From Streptomyces umbrinus (GTDB taxonomy: Bacteria; Actinomycetota; Actinomycetes; Streptomycetales; Streptomycetaceae), in the NCBI RefSeq assembly GCF_030817415.1, contig NZ_JAUSZI010000002.1:1674001-1738000 (forward strand): a DNA stretch of 64,000 nucleotides, given 5' to 3'. This document shows, one piece after another, positions 36,221-45,972 of the stretch (positions are counted from its first letter, which is position 1; each line of letters starts with the position of its first letter). The translations under genes were made by a program, and so were the position numbers. The notes below the pieces were generated by a model. It saw only the letters and a program-made list of their open reading frames with translations. It made no database searches and was not told where the DNA came from.

Positions 36221-36308
36221 GTGAGGTGCTCCGTAACTCCGTTGTGCGGGTTGCTGCTCGGTGTCGGTGGTCAACACCGGCTTTCGATGGTGACCACCTG
36301 GTCGGCGG
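36221..36308 (-). other. Gap between GH85 and GH38 genes with small inverted repeat
   Basis: An 8-bp stem CACCTGGT/ACCAGGTG with an 8-base loop spans the end of the GH85 gene at about 36294-36317. It may attenuate transcription into the GH38 gene or protect the upstream message. Confidence 0.4.
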
Positions 36309-38324
36309 TCACCAGGTGTGTGTGACGGTAGCGGGGGCCGACGCGGTGTAAAGCTCCCCCACGGCCCGCAGTTCGAACCTCGCCGTGGACTCACCGCCCT
36401 CGGGTGTCAATCCGCCGACGAAGAAGGCCCGCTGGGCGGTGCCGCCGAGGAAGCGCCGGGTGCCGTCGGGCAGGACCCGGTGCAGCGTGTAGTGGCGTAC
36501 GTCACCGGGGACGGCCCGCCACGCGAAGCGCAGGTCGCCTCCCGAGGCGCCGGTGATGCTCAGGTCGGCCGGGACGGACGGGCTCTGGGCGGCCTGGTTC
36601 CGTACGGCTATTCCGCCGAGCCGCCACTTCACGGCGCCGCCGGACCCGGTGAGCCGGACCCCGAGGCCGTGCACAGTGCCGCCGGCCGGCAGACCGGTCA
36701 GCCGTACGGTCGAGGTCCCCCAGCCGCTGCCTACGGTGACCGGGAAGTACGTGTACGCGTACGGCTGGCCCGCGCCCGACGGTTCGGCGGTGGCGACGGC
36801 CAGCTCGACCGTCGCACTCCCCGAGTCGAGGCGGTGGGTCAGTTCGACGACCGTGTCCTCGCCGATCGGGAGCCTGGTCGCGTACAGGTCGAGGGTGGCG
36901 GGCGCGTCGAGGGCGCCGGTGACCAGGACGCTGCTGCCCCCGCTCCAGGCGTCGGCGAAGTCGAAGGTGACGGCGGGGCGCGCGCCCGTCGTGCGCACGA
37001 CCCAGCGCCGGGACGGCAGCCGGTCCTGGAGGCCGAGGTGGTTCCAGGCGGCGGTCGAGGTGACCTGGCCGTCCTCGTACCAGCGCAGTCCGTGCCCGGT
37101 GTTGAAGGTGCTCGCGAAGGGGACCGAGGTCACCGTCGAGCGGTCGGCGACGGACACGGCGGGGGCCCGCCAGGTGTCGGTGGCGTCGGGCTTCGCCGGA
37201 TCGAGCGAGCGTCCGGTCCAGAAGCGGTCGTCGGCGGCGTGGAAGTCGCCCGGGGTGCGCCCGGCGGGCAGGTGGTTGCGGGTCCACTCGGGCCGGTAGA
37301 AGCCCACCGAGACGACGTGCGCCGAGCCGCTGGGCACCATGGCGTCCCAGTTCACGGAGCGGTTCCAGCCGTTGGCCTCCACATCGACACCCGCCCACAA
37401 CTCGTAGCGGCTGCGGCCGAGTTGCTGGGCCGTCGTGCCCGAGGAGGCAAGGCTGCTCGACGACCAGCGGAAGTCGACGAACATGGAGTCGGCGGCCTGG
37501 AAGAACACCCTGTTCTGGTTGTTGAGCGCGCCCTGCCAGCTCACCGAGCCGCTCACGGTCATGGAGTCGTACCAGGTGACGCGCAGCCCCTTCGCCGCGC
37601 TGAGCGTCTTCAGCTCGGTGAGGAAGCCGAGCATGTCGGTGGCGAGGGCGGCGTTCCCGCCGCTGGTCTCGGCGTTGACGAACCAGCCGTCGAACCCGTA
37701 CGCCTCGGCGACCGCGACGAGCTGGGCGGCGAGCGGATAGTGCCCGGCCGCGTCCTTCTGCACCAGGTCCCGGGTCCACTGCAGCTGTCCGCCGTACGCG
37801 ACGGGCGGCAGGAAGATGTTGCCGAGGACGGGCACGCCGTGCCGGTGGGCGGCGTCCACGATCGGCGCGTTCGGGGCCAGGATCAGGCCCTCGCCGGAGG
37901 AGCCGCCCCAGAAGACCAGCTCGTCGACGTACGACCAGTGGGTGAGGGCGTAGTAGTCGGCGTTGGCCGCGCCCTGCGAGGGGTTGCTCGCGGTCGGGCC
38001 GAAGGAGACCAGGGACTGGATACGGGCCTGGCCCGAGCGGGCCGTCGTGTTCGCCGGTGTCGGGGTGAAGCGGTCGGCGAGCGGCACGGACGCCGCGTTG
38101 AACGCCAGGTCGGTGTCGTCGGCGGCGCGCCAGGCCTTCAGGCTGCGCCAGGTGATGCCCGCGCCCGGGGAGCCCGAGGGGAACGAGTCCGGGTACCAGT
38201 AGGACGCGTACGGCTGGAGTGCCGCGGCGGCCTTCGGCCCGGCGGTGGCGGGTGCGGCCGGGAGCAGGGCTGCCGCGGCTCCGGTGCCGGCGGCGAGCAG
38301 GACGGTGCGTCTGGTGGGGTTCAC
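36309..38324 (-). CDS. GH85 endo-beta-N-acetylglucosaminidase, exported
   Basis: The 671-residue protein has a twin-arginine type signal (NPTRRTVLLAAGTGAAAALLP). The GH85 barrel has the catalytic Asn/Glu pair in FDGWFVNAETSGG (about 217/219), with YWYPDSFPSGSPGAG near the start and VFFQAADSMFVDFRW later. A beta-sandwich and a fibronectin-like C-terminal region follow (~400-671). GH85 enzymes cut the chitobiose core of N-glycans, leaving one GlcNAc (with any core fucose) on the protein. It thus releases the oligosaccharide for the CUT1 importer upstream in the operon. GTG at 38324 is chosen (AGGAGG 9 bases away) over the TTG six bases before it. Confidence 0.92.
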   Translation of the reverse strand: MNPTRRTVLLAAGTGAAAALLPAAPATAGPKAAAALQPYASYWYPDSFPSGSPGAGITWRSLKAWRAADDTDLAFNAASVPLADRFTPTPANTTARSGQARIQSLVSFGPTASNPSQGAANADYYALTHWSYVDELVFWGGSSGEGLILAPNAPIVDAAHRHGVPVLGNIFLPPVAYGGQLQWTRDLVQKDAAGHYPLAAQLVAVAEAYGFDGWFVNAETSGGNAALATDMLGFLTELKTLSAAKGLRVTWYDSMTVSGSVSWQGALNNQNRVFFQAADSMFVDFRWSSSSLASSGTTAQQLGRSRYELWAGVDVEANGWNRSVNWDAMVPSGSAHVVSVGFYRPEWTRNHLPAGRTPGDFHAADDRFWTGRSLDPAKPDATDTWRAPAVSVADRSTVTSVPFASTFNTGHGLRWYEDGQVTSTAAWNHLGLQDRLPSRRWVVRTTGARPAVTFDFADAWSGGSSVLVTGALDAPATLDLYATRLPIGEDTVVELTHRLDSGSATVELAVATAEPSGAGQPYAYTYFPVTVGSGWGTSTVRLTGLPAGGTVHGLGVRLTGSGGAVKWRLGGIAVRNQAAQSPSVPADLSITGASGGDLRFAWRAVPGDVRHYTLHRVLPDGTRRFLGGTAQRAFFVGGLTPEGGESTARFELRAVGELYTASAPATVTHTW

Positions 38325-38360
38325 GAGCAAGTGCCTCCTTGTGGGAGTTCTTGTGGGGGA

Positions 38361-39602
38361 CTACGGAACCTGATCGGGAGTGACGATTTCGGTGATGCCG
38401 CGGGCGGCGAGGTGTTCCTCGTCGTCCGCGCGTGAGGCGAGCACGGTGGCAGGGCGGGCGCCGTCGGCGGTGAGCCGGAAGAACGCCTCGAAGACGGGTC
38501 CGCCGGGCGCGCAGAGCGAGCGGTCGGCGGGGCTGTCGGGGACTACGAGCGCGGTGGTGCGGGTCTTGGGGGCGTACGTGTGCTCGCGCGCCGAGCCGGC
38601 CATGCGCGCGAGCGCCCGTGCACTGTCCTTGGGGCGGCGGTCGTTGGTCAACAGGCCCAGCCCGTATTCGAGTTCGGGGAAGTCGGCGAGGTCGCGGGAC
38701 ACGTCGTGGGAGCACCACCAGGTGATGCCCCACAGATCGGTGCAGTCGAGCGCGTTCGCGACGGTCGCCTCGGTGAAGGCGGCGGCGTGTTCGGCGGGGA
38801 CCAGCGGTGCCGGGGCGCCGACCTCCTGGAGCCAGACCGGGCGGGACGGGTCGTCGGCCCAGGCCTTGGACAGCTCGATCAGATAGGCGGCGTGGTGTTC
38901 GGTCGCGACTCCGGTACGTCCGTGCCGCTGGGCCGTGCCGTTGAAGACCCACGAGTGCACGGCGGTCACCGCGCCGCGCCGGGCGGCCTGGGCCGGGGTG
39001 AACGGCATGTCGTCCTGGTACCAGGCCGCGTCGTACTCCGCGTGCAGATGCAGCTTGCCCGGCGCGCCCTTCTCGCAGGCGGTGAGCATCCGCTCCAGCC
39101 AGGCGTCGATCTGGGCCGGCTCCGCGCGGTCGGGGTCCGGATGGGGGCCCGCCGAGAACTGGTTGACCTCGTTGCCGACCGTCATACCGATGAAGTTGGG
39201 CCGGTCCGCGAGCGCCGCCGCGAGGGTCCGCAGGTACTCCGCCTGCCCCTCGACCACCTCGGGGTCGGTGAAGAGACTGCGCCGGTGCCAGGTCTGCGTC
39301 CACGAGGGCAGGAAGTCGAAGCTGGACAAGTGCCCTTGCAGACCGTCGACGTTGACGTCGAGTCCGCGCTCGGCGGCCGCGTCCGCGAGGTCGACGAGCT
39401 GCTCGACGGCCCGCGGACGGATCAGCGAACGGTTCGGCTGGAAGTAGGGCCAGATCGGGAAGACCCGGATGTGGTCCAGGCCGAGTGCGGCGATGGAGTC
39501 GAGGTCGGCCCGTACGGAGTCGAGGTCGAAGTCCAGCCAGTGGTGGAACCACCCTTCACTCGGGGTGTAGTTGACGCCGAAGCGCACGACAGAAGGCGGC
39601 AT
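38361..39602 (-). CDS. GH5 family enzyme, probably GH5_18 beta-mannosidase
   Basis: The 413-residue TIM-barrel glycosidase without signal peptide starts RFGVNYTPSEGWFHHWLDFD. It has the GH5 acid/base Glu145 in TVGNEVNQF and the nucleophile Glu260 in VWLQEVGAP. The opening sequence resembles the GH5_18 beta-mannosidases of bifidobacteria, which split Man-beta-1,4-GlcNAc, the core left after GH85 and alpha-mannosidases act. The cytosolic location fits use on imported core sugar. It lies between the CUT1 permease (126 bases) and GH85 (36 bases) genes. The subfamily call is from pattern memory and should be checked. Confidence 0.85.
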   Translation of the reverse strand: MPPSVVRFGVNYTPSEGWFHHWLDFDLDSVRADLDSIAALGLDHIRVFPIWPYFQPNRSLIRPRAVEQLVDLADAAAERGLDVNVDGLQGHLSSFDFLPSWTQTWHRRSLFTDPEVVEGQAEYLRTLAAALADRPNFIGMTVGNEVNQFSAGPHPDPDRAEPAQIDAWLERMLTACEKGAPGKLHLHAEYDAAWYQDDMPFTPAQAARRGAVTAVHSWVFNGTAQRHGRTGVATEHHAAYLIELSKAWADDPSRPVWLQEVGAPAPLVPAEHAAAFTEATVANALDCTDLWGITWWCSHDVSRDLADFPELEYGLGLLTNDRRPKDSARALARMAGSAREHTYAPKTRTTALVVPDSPADRSLCAPGGPVFEAFFRLTADGARPATVLASRADDEEHLAARGITEIVTPDQVP

Positions 39603-39728
39603 GCAGGAGTCCTGGTTCTGGGGTGCGTACGTGGGGGTGTGGGGGACTTGCGGGCGGCTCAGCCCGGGGTCGGTGTGGACGGCTGAGCCCGTGGTGTGGG
39701 CGGGCGAGCCGGTGGTTGCCGGGGGGGC
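39603..39728 (-). other. Gap between CUT1 permease and GH5 genes with inverted repeat
   Basis: GGCTCAGCC (39656-39664) and its complement GGCTGAGCC (39681-39689) can form a hairpin. A further GGCTCAGCCC lies at the permease stop (39727-39736). This may be an intra-operon processing or attenuation element that gives more importer than enzyme. Confidence 0.45.
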
Positions 39729-40636
<908 letters not shown>

Positions 40637-40640
<4 letters not shown>

Positions 40641-41578
40641 GCGTCCTCCTTCCGGTCGGCGCGCAGCACGAGCAGCATCAGCGCGACGGTGACGACGAAG
40701 ACGACGACCGAGATGGCGGAGGCATAGCCGACCCGGCCGGTCAGGCCGGTGCCGGTGCGCTGCACGAGCATCACGAGCGTGGTGTCCTCGCCCGCGGGCC
40801 CGCCGTCCGGGCCGGCCATCAGGTAGACCTCGGAGAACACCTTGAAGGCGGCGACCGAGGAGAGCGCGCCGACCAGCACCATGGTGGAGCGGACGGCGGG
40901 CACGGTGACCGTGAGGAAGCGGCGGATCGCGCCCGCGCCGTCCACCGACGCGGCCTCGTGCAGCTCGCGCGGCACGTTGGCGAGCGCGGCCAGATAAATG
41001 ATCATGTAGTAGCCGAGCCCCTTCCAGACCGTGACGGCCATGGCGCTCAGCAGGAGCAGCCACTGGTCGCTGAGGAAGCCGATCCTGCCGACGCCGATCG
41101 TCTCCAACAGCGAGTTCACCAGGCCGCGTTCGTCGAGCAGCCACACCCAGATGAGTCCCACCACGACGATGGACGCGACGACCGGGGTGTAGAAGGCCGA
41201 CCGGAAGAAGGCGATGCCGGGGATGTTCTTCTGGACCAGGAGCGCGAGCAGCAGGGGCAGCAGGACGAGCGCGGGGACCACCCCGAGGACGTACAGCGTG
41301 CTGTTGCGCAGGCCGATCCAGAACATCTCGTCGTGCAGCAGCTCCCGGAAGTTGGCCAGGCCCACGAACTCGCCGGGGATAAGGGTCCGGCGGTCGGTGA
41401 AGGCGTTGACCAGCGTCGAGACGAAGGGGTACAGGATGAAGATGCCGACGACCAGCAGCCCCGGGGCGGCGAACAGCCAGGGACTGGTGGGCAGTTGGCG
41501 CCGCACCCGTACGGCCCCGGAAGAAGCGGCACGGGGAGCGGCGGTGCCGGAGGAAGCGGTACTGGAAGAACTCGCCAT
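40637..41578 (-). CDS. CUT1 ABC sugar permease (MalF type)
   Basis: The 313-residue protein has a Ser/Ala-rich cytosolic N-terminus, six membrane helices (first GLLVVGIFILYPFVSTLVNAF) and the coupling motif HEAASVDGAGAIRRFLTVTVP. It is partner of the MalG-type permease and receives sugar from the binding protein encoded 5 bases upstream. The ATG at 41578 follows the binding-protein stop with almost no gap, showing one transcript. The next gene start overlaps its stop. Confidence 0.92.
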
Positions 41579-41583
41579 GTCGG

Positions 41584-42873
41584 TCAACCCTGCTGCTGGA
41601 GCAGCCGGTCGCACGCCTTGACAGCGTTGTCGAGCGCTTCCTCGGGGCTCACCTTGCCCTGCAGCGCCTTGGCGACGGAGTTCCGCAGCTCGGTCTTCAT
41701 CTGCTCGCTGAACAGAACCGGCGTGTAGTTGACCGCGTTCTTCAGGGACTTGGCGGCGGCGATCCGGACGCGGGTCTCGTCCGTGCCGTCCTCCTTCGTG
41801 AAGTACGGGTCGTCCAGCGAACCGGCGGTGCTCGGGAAGATCGCGACCTTCTTGGCGAACGACATCTGGTTCTGCGCGTCGGTGACGTAGTGCGCGAAGG
41901 CGACCGCGGCGGGGGTCCGCTTGGTCTGGGCGTTGACCATCACACCCATCACGTACATGTTGACCTTGCCGGTGCTGGTGATCTGGTCGGTGATGCCGAT
42001 GTTCTTGTAGAGGTTCGGCGCCTGCTTCTTGAAGTTGCCGAGGTCCAGGGCGCTGCCCGGGTTCATGGCGACGGCCCCGGTCAGGAACTTCTTGCCGGAC
42101 GACTCGGGGGTCGCGGTCAGCGCCTGCGAGTCGAGCGCCTTGGCGTCGTACAACTCCTTGTACTTGGTGAGGAGTTCCACCCCCTTGGCGTCGTTGAACG
42201 CGAAGGCGGTGCCCTCCTTGTTCATCAGCTCGACGCCGTAGCGGCCGAAGTCCTCGATGGTGGGCACGTTCGCGAGGGTGGCGACCTTGCCGTCGCTCTT
42301 GTCCGCCAGCTCCAGTGCGTCGTCGAACAGTTCGTCGTACGTCTTCGGAGGCTTCGAGGCGTCCAGGCCGGCCTCCTTGAACAGCGACTTGTTGTAGAAG
42401 AGCGGGCCGGTGTTCAGATACCAGGGGAAGGCGTACGTGCCCTCCATGCCCGGTATCTCGTGGCTCGCCCAGGCGCCCGGCAGGTACTCCTTCTTGTACT
42501 TCGCGGCGGACTTGTCGAGGTCGAGCGCGAGGCCCGCCTTGGCGAGCGGGGCGACCAGGTCCGGCGAGACGTTCACGACGTCGGGCAGGGTGCCGCCGGC
42601 CGCGTCCGCGCTGATCTTGTCGGCGTAACCCTCGGCGGGTTGGTCGACCCACTTCACCTTCGTGCCGGGGTACTTCTTCTCGAAGTCGGCGATCAGGCCC
42701 TCGAAGTACGGCTTGAAGTTGGCCCTCAGGTTCCAGGTCTGGAAGGTGATGTCGCCCTCGACCTTGCCGGAGGCGTCCGTGGAACCGCCCTCGTCACCTC
42801 CCGAGCCGCAGGCGCTGAGCGGCAGGGCTAGGGCGACGACAGCGGCGGCGAGTGCTCTGCGAGGCATGCGCAC
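41584..42873 (-). CDS. CUT1 sugar-binding lipoprotein
   Basis: About 429 residues with lipobox LPLSAC, then a family-1 extracellular solute-binding fold. Motifs: DITFQTWNLRANFKPYFEGL, ADAAGGTLPDVVNVSPDLVA, YAFPWYLNTGPLFYNKSLF and AVAFAHYVTDAQNQM. It should bind the released oligosaccharide outside the cell. The GTG at 42873 is favoured (GGAG ~10 bases upstream); the ATG six bases on is also possible. It is the first gene of the six-gene operon down to GH38 and is divergent from the LacI regulator, with CTAA-N-TTAG palindromes 90 to 195 bases upstream of its start. Confidence 0.92.
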   Translation of the reverse strand: MRMPRRALAAAVVALALPLSACGSGGDEGGSTDASGKVEGDITFQTWNLRANFKPYFEGLIADFEKKYPGTKVKWVDQPAEGYADKISADAAGGTLPDVVNVSPDLVAPLAKAGLALDLDKSAAKYKKEYLPGAWASHEIPGMEGTYAFPWYLNTGPLFYNKSLFKEAGLDASKPPKTYDELFDDALELADKSDGKVATLANVPTIEDFGRYGVELMNKEGTAFAFNDAKGVELLTKYKELYDAKALDSQALTATPESSGKKFLTGAVAMNPGSALDLGNFKKQAPNLYKNIGITDQITSTGKVNMYVMGVMVNAQTKRTPAAVAFAHYVTDAQNQMSFAKKVAIFPSTAGSLDDPYFTKEDGTDETRVRIAAAKSLKNAVNYTPVLFSEQMKTELRNSVAKALQGKVSPEEALDNAVKACDRLLQQQG

Positions 42874-42963
42874 GGTGACTGGGCTCCTTTGCGACGGAGT
42901 GGGTCGGAGGTGACGGGCAGACCTTGCATCCATCGCGGTGGGGAAGTCAATGGATTCCACCTT

Positions 42964-43069
42964 GCTAAATTCATTAGCTGGAGATAAGACCAGGTCATGA
43001 GCTTGCGGGTCGCCTCTTGCAACCGATCACTAATGCGCTTTAGAGTGACCTGACTCAAGCGCATTAGTG
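42964..43069. promoter_or_regulatory. LacI-type operators between the N-glycan operon and its regulator
   Basis: Three related palindromes are seen: GCTAAATTCATTAGC (42964-42978), CTAATGCGCTTTAG (43030-43043) and CTCAAGCGCATTAG (43054-43067). The last two also form an exact 13-bp inverted repeat (CACTAATGCGCTT 43028-43040 with 43057-43069). Central CG-containing palindromes of this size are typical LacI-family targets. Their position between divergent starts implies control of both the operon and the regulator. Confidence 0.72.
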
Positions 43070-43078
43070 CGGAGCTCC

Positions 43079-43109
43079 ATTGAGCAGGGCTTCATTGAGC
43101 AGGGCTTCA
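43079..43109 (+). repeat. Perfect 15-base tandem duplication just before the LacI regulator start
   Basis: ATTGAGCAGGGCTTC occurs twice in a row directly before ATGAAATGG. Each copy carries GCAGGG, a possible ribosome site, so the duplication doubles or respaces the translation signal. If the upstream GTG at 43067 were used it would encode a repeated IEQGF pentapeptide. Confidence 0.8.
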
Positions 43110-44215
43110 TGAAATGGGGAGCAAGGTTGCCAGCCAAGCGGTCTCCCGCGCGCCGGCCGACGATGAAGGACATCGCGCAGCGTGCCGGGGTCTCCGAGAG
43201 CGCGGTCTCCTTCGCGCTCAACGACCGGCCGGGGGTCTCCGAGATCACCCGGGACCGGGTGCGCCGGGTCGCCGAGCAACTGGGCTGGCGGCCCAGCACG
43301 GCGGCGCGCCAACTGTCCGGCGAGGGCGCGGCGACGGTCGGCCTCGTCCTGGCCAGGCCCGCGGACACCCTGGGCGTGGACTCGTTCTTCCTGCAGCTCA
43401 TCTCCGGCATCCAGGAGGTCCTGGCGGAGCGTCATCTCGGCCTGCTCTTCCAGGTGGTCGAGGACGTCGACGACGAGTGCGCGGTGTACCGGCGCTGGTG
43501 GGCGGAGCACCGCGTGGACGGGGTGCTGGTCGTCGACCCGCGGACGGACGACGCACGCCCGGACCTGCTGGACGAGCTGGGACTGCCCGCGGTGGTCATC
43601 GGCGGGGCGCCGGACGCGCGGCACCCGGGTCTGTCCACCGTCTGGGCGGACGACGCGGGCGCGATGGCCGCCGTCGTGGACGAGCTGTCCGCGCTGGGGC
43701 ACCGCCGGATCGTGCACATCGCGGGCCTGCCGGGCCTCGCGCACACCGAGCGCCGCATCCGTACGCTGCGCGCCGAGGCCGATCGGCGCGGGCTCGCGGA
43801 GGTGCGCTCGGTGACCACGGACTACTCGGACGCGGAGGGGGCCGCCGTCACGCGCCGGGTCCTGCAAGGCGGGGTTCTTGAGGGCGAGGTTCTGGCGGGC
43901 GGCATTGTGGAGGGCGGTTCGCGGCCGACCGCGCTGATCTACGACAACGACGTGATGGCCGTCGCCGGAGTCGCCGCGGCGACGGAGCTGGGCTTCTCGG
44001 TGCCGGGCGACGTCTCGGTCGTCGCCTGGGAGGACTCGGCGCTGTGCCGCATGGTCAAGCCGTGGCTGTCGGCGCTGTCCCGCGACACGGTGGAGTTCGG
44101 GCGCACCGCCGCGAAGGAGTTGACGTCACTGCTGGACGGGGGGCCTGCGCGGGCGGTGCGGGTGCCTGTGCCGCGGTTGATCTCTCGGGAGAGTACGGGG
44201 CCCTGCGGGGCTTGA
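43109..44215 (+). CDS. LacI-family regulator of the N-glycan operon
   Basis: About 368 residues: a LacI HTH (TMKDIAQRAGVSESAVSFAL with hinge RRVAEQLGWRPSTAARQLSG) and a periplasmic-binding-like effector domain ending VSVVAWEDSALCRMVKPWLSAL. The ATG at 43109 is preferred; an in-frame GTG at 43067 lies inside the operator, and an ATG at 43163 starts right at the HTH. It is divergent from the CUT1/GH operon and most likely represses it until an oligosaccharide or mannoside inducer binds. An unusual Gly/Val/Glu-rich insert (QGGVLEGEVLAGGIVEGG, ~253-270) lies before the last part of the domain. Confidence 0.9.
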   Translation: MKWGARLPAKRSPARRPTMKDIAQRAGVSESAVSFALNDRPGVSEITRDRVRRVAEQLGWRPSTAARQLSGEGAATVGLVLARPADTLGVDSFFLQLISGIQEVLAERHLGLLFQVVEDVDDECAVYRRWWAEHRVDGVLVVDPRTDDARPDLLDELGLPAVVIGGAPDARHPGLSTVWADDAGAMAAVVDELSALGHRRIVHIAGLPGLAHTERRIRTLRAEADRRGLAEVRSVTTDYSDAEGAAVTRRVLQGGVLEGEVLAGGIVEGGSRPTALIYDNDVMAVAGVAAATELGFSVPGDVSVVAWEDSALCRMVKPWLSALSRDTVEFGRTAAKELTSLLDGGPARAVRVPVPRLISRESTGPCGA

Positions 44216-44268
44216 GCGGCAAGGTTGGGGGCGGTGGTGTTTCGTCTGCGGGACAGTGGGGGCTGGTC

Positions 44269-44288
44269 GCGCAGTTCCCCGCGCCCCT
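44269..44288 (+). repeat. Dispersed repeat, direct arm, between LacI and fucosidase genes
   Basis: Exact core GCGCAGTTCCCCGCGCCCCT preceded by GGGGGCTGGTC. It is a single arm only, located between convergent stop codons. Confidence 0.75.
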
Positions 44289-44333
44289 GAAAGGGCGCGC
44301 CCTGCTGAACGAGCGCGCCCTCACCTGTGGGAA

Positions 44334-45914
44334 TCAGATTCGCGAGCGGTATAGGGCGAACTGGGCCAGGACCGGTGGTCGGCGTGACTGGGTTACTCGT
44401 ACCCGCCAGTGCCTTGCCCGTACGGGGGTCGGCAGGAGCAGGATGCGGCTCGCGCCGAGTGTGCCCGCTTCGGCGACTCGCGTCCAGGCGCCGCCGGACT
44501 GGGTCTCGACCACGAAGCCCTCCACCTGTTGCCCGTGCCGGATGTCCTCGGCGAGGCGGATGCGGTTCACCTCGCGGGCTCGGCCGAGGTCGACCGTGAT
44601 TGTGCCCGGGGACGTGGTGACCCGGGCGCCGTGGGCCAGGTCCTCCGGCAGTTCGCGGTCGATTCGTTCGCGGAACTCCCGTAGGCGGGTGACGTCGGCG
44701 GCCGGGAGGAGGCCTTGCTTGTCCGGCGGGATGTTGAGCAGGAGTACCGAGTTGCGGCCCACCGAGCCGAAGTAGATGTCCGTCAACTGCTGCACGGACT
44801 TGGGCTGTTGGTCGGCGTGGTAGAACCAGCCGTCCCTGATGGAGACGTCGGCCTCGGCCGGCCACCACTGCAGGTAGTCGGCCACGGGCTGGGCGGCGAC
44901 CAGGGCGTCCCGGCCTCCCATGTCGGGCGCTTCGTACGAGAGCGCGAAGTCCATGCGCCCGTTGTCCTTCTCCTGGACGGGGACGACACTCCACTCGTTC
45001 TCGCGGGCGAACCCGCCCTCGTTGCCGACCCAGCGCACGTCGGGTCCCGACACGGCGACCGTGGCGTCCGGCACGAGCGTCCGGATCAGCGTGTACCAGC
45101 TGTCCCAGTCGTACTTCTCGACCTTGTCCGGGGGGATGCGGCCCTGGGCACCGTCGAACCAGACCTCGTCGACGGGCCCGTACTCGGTGAGGACCTCGTA
45201 GAGCTGGTCGAGCATATGGGCGCCGTAGTCGGTGGCCGGGAGCGTGAAGGTGGGCCCGTCCGGGCGGTCGTCCCCCGGGACGCGGGTGGGGATGGTGCGC
45301 TCGGAGCGGGCGCTGCCGTTGGCGTACACGCCGTGCAGGTACTGGTTCTCGTCGGCCGGTGAGATGTAGACGCCGACCTTGAGGCCGTGGCGCCGCATCG
45401 AGTCGGCGAACGAGCGCAGGACGTCGCCCTGTCCGCCCTGCCAACTGCTCGACGCCACCGAGTGGTTGGTGTACCGGGACTGGTAGAGCACGAAGCCGTC
45501 GTGGTGCTTGACGGTGAGGATGGCCAGCTTGAAGCCGCCGTCGCGCAGGGCTCGGGCCCACTGGTCGGTGTCGAGGCCGACCGGCTGGAAGACGTCGGGG
45601 TCCTCGTCCCCGGTGCCCCATTCGAGGCCGGTGAAGGTGTTCACGCCGAAGTGCAGGAAGGCGGTGCGTTCGAGGGCCTGCCAGGCGATCTGCCGTTGCG
45701 TGGGCCGGACTTGGGAGGCCTTGCGGACCAGTTCCTCCGGGGTGTCGTCGGGGCTGACGGGGATTCGGTACCACGGCTCTTCGGCCGAGGCGGAGGCCGA
45801 GGCGGAAGCGGAAGCCGTGGAGGCGGATGCGGAAGGCGCGAGGGCCAGGGACGTACCGCTCGACGCCACGAGCGAGGCGGCGGCCGTGACGAAGAGACGT
45901 CTGGAGACTGCCAT
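44334..45914 (-). CDS. GH29 alpha-L-fucosidase, exported
   Basis: The 526-residue protein has a twin-arginine signal (SRRLFVTAAASLVASS) and an unusual (Ser-Ala)n linker (~31-44). The GH29 barrel has FLHFGVNTFTGLEWG, LAILTVKHHDGF and the nucleophile Asp254 in VDEVWFDGAQG. A C-terminal beta-sandwich (~430-526) follows. The EWG and overall length fit GH29-B type enzymes (alpha-1,3/1,4-fucosidases), though activity on other linkages is possible. It would release L-fucose outside the cell for the CUT2 importer. It follows the GH20 gene by 58 bases, so both probably use the promoter before GH20. Convergent with the LacI regulator gene. Confidence 0.93.
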   Translation of the reverse strand: MAVSRRLFVTAAASLVASSGTSLALAPSASASTASASASASASAEEPWYRIPVSPDDTPEELVRKASQVRPTQRQIAWQALERTAFLHFGVNTFTGLEWGTGDEDPDVFQPVGLDTDQWARALRDGGFKLAILTVKHHDGFVLYQSRYTNHSVASSSWQGGQGDVLRSFADSMRRHGLKVGVYISPADENQYLHGVYANGSARSERTIPTRVPGDDRPDGPTFTLPATDYGAHMLDQLYEVLTEYGPVDEVWFDGAQGRIPPDKVEKYDWDSWYTLIRTLVPDATVAVSGPDVRWVGNEGGFARENEWSVVPVQEKDNGRMDFALSYEAPDMGGRDALVAAQPVADYLQWWPAEADVSIRDGWFYHADQQPKSVQQLTDIYFGSVGRNSVLLLNIPPDKQGLLPAADVTRLREFRERIDRELPEDLAHGARVTTSPGTITVDLGRAREVNRIRLAEDIRHGQQVEGFVVETQSGGAWTRVAEAGTLGASRILLLPTPVRARHWRVRVTQSRRPPVLAQFALYRSRI

Positions 45915-45972
45915 GCGGGTCGGACTCCTCAGGTCAGCGGGTCAACGGGGGTACGAGCTACGGCTCTACGGG

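Noticed and set aside
36318..38435. 705-codon plus-strand frame opposite the GH85 gene
   Set aside because: Gly/Arg/Val-rich antisense translation with no start signal; the minus strand has a full GH85 enzyme.
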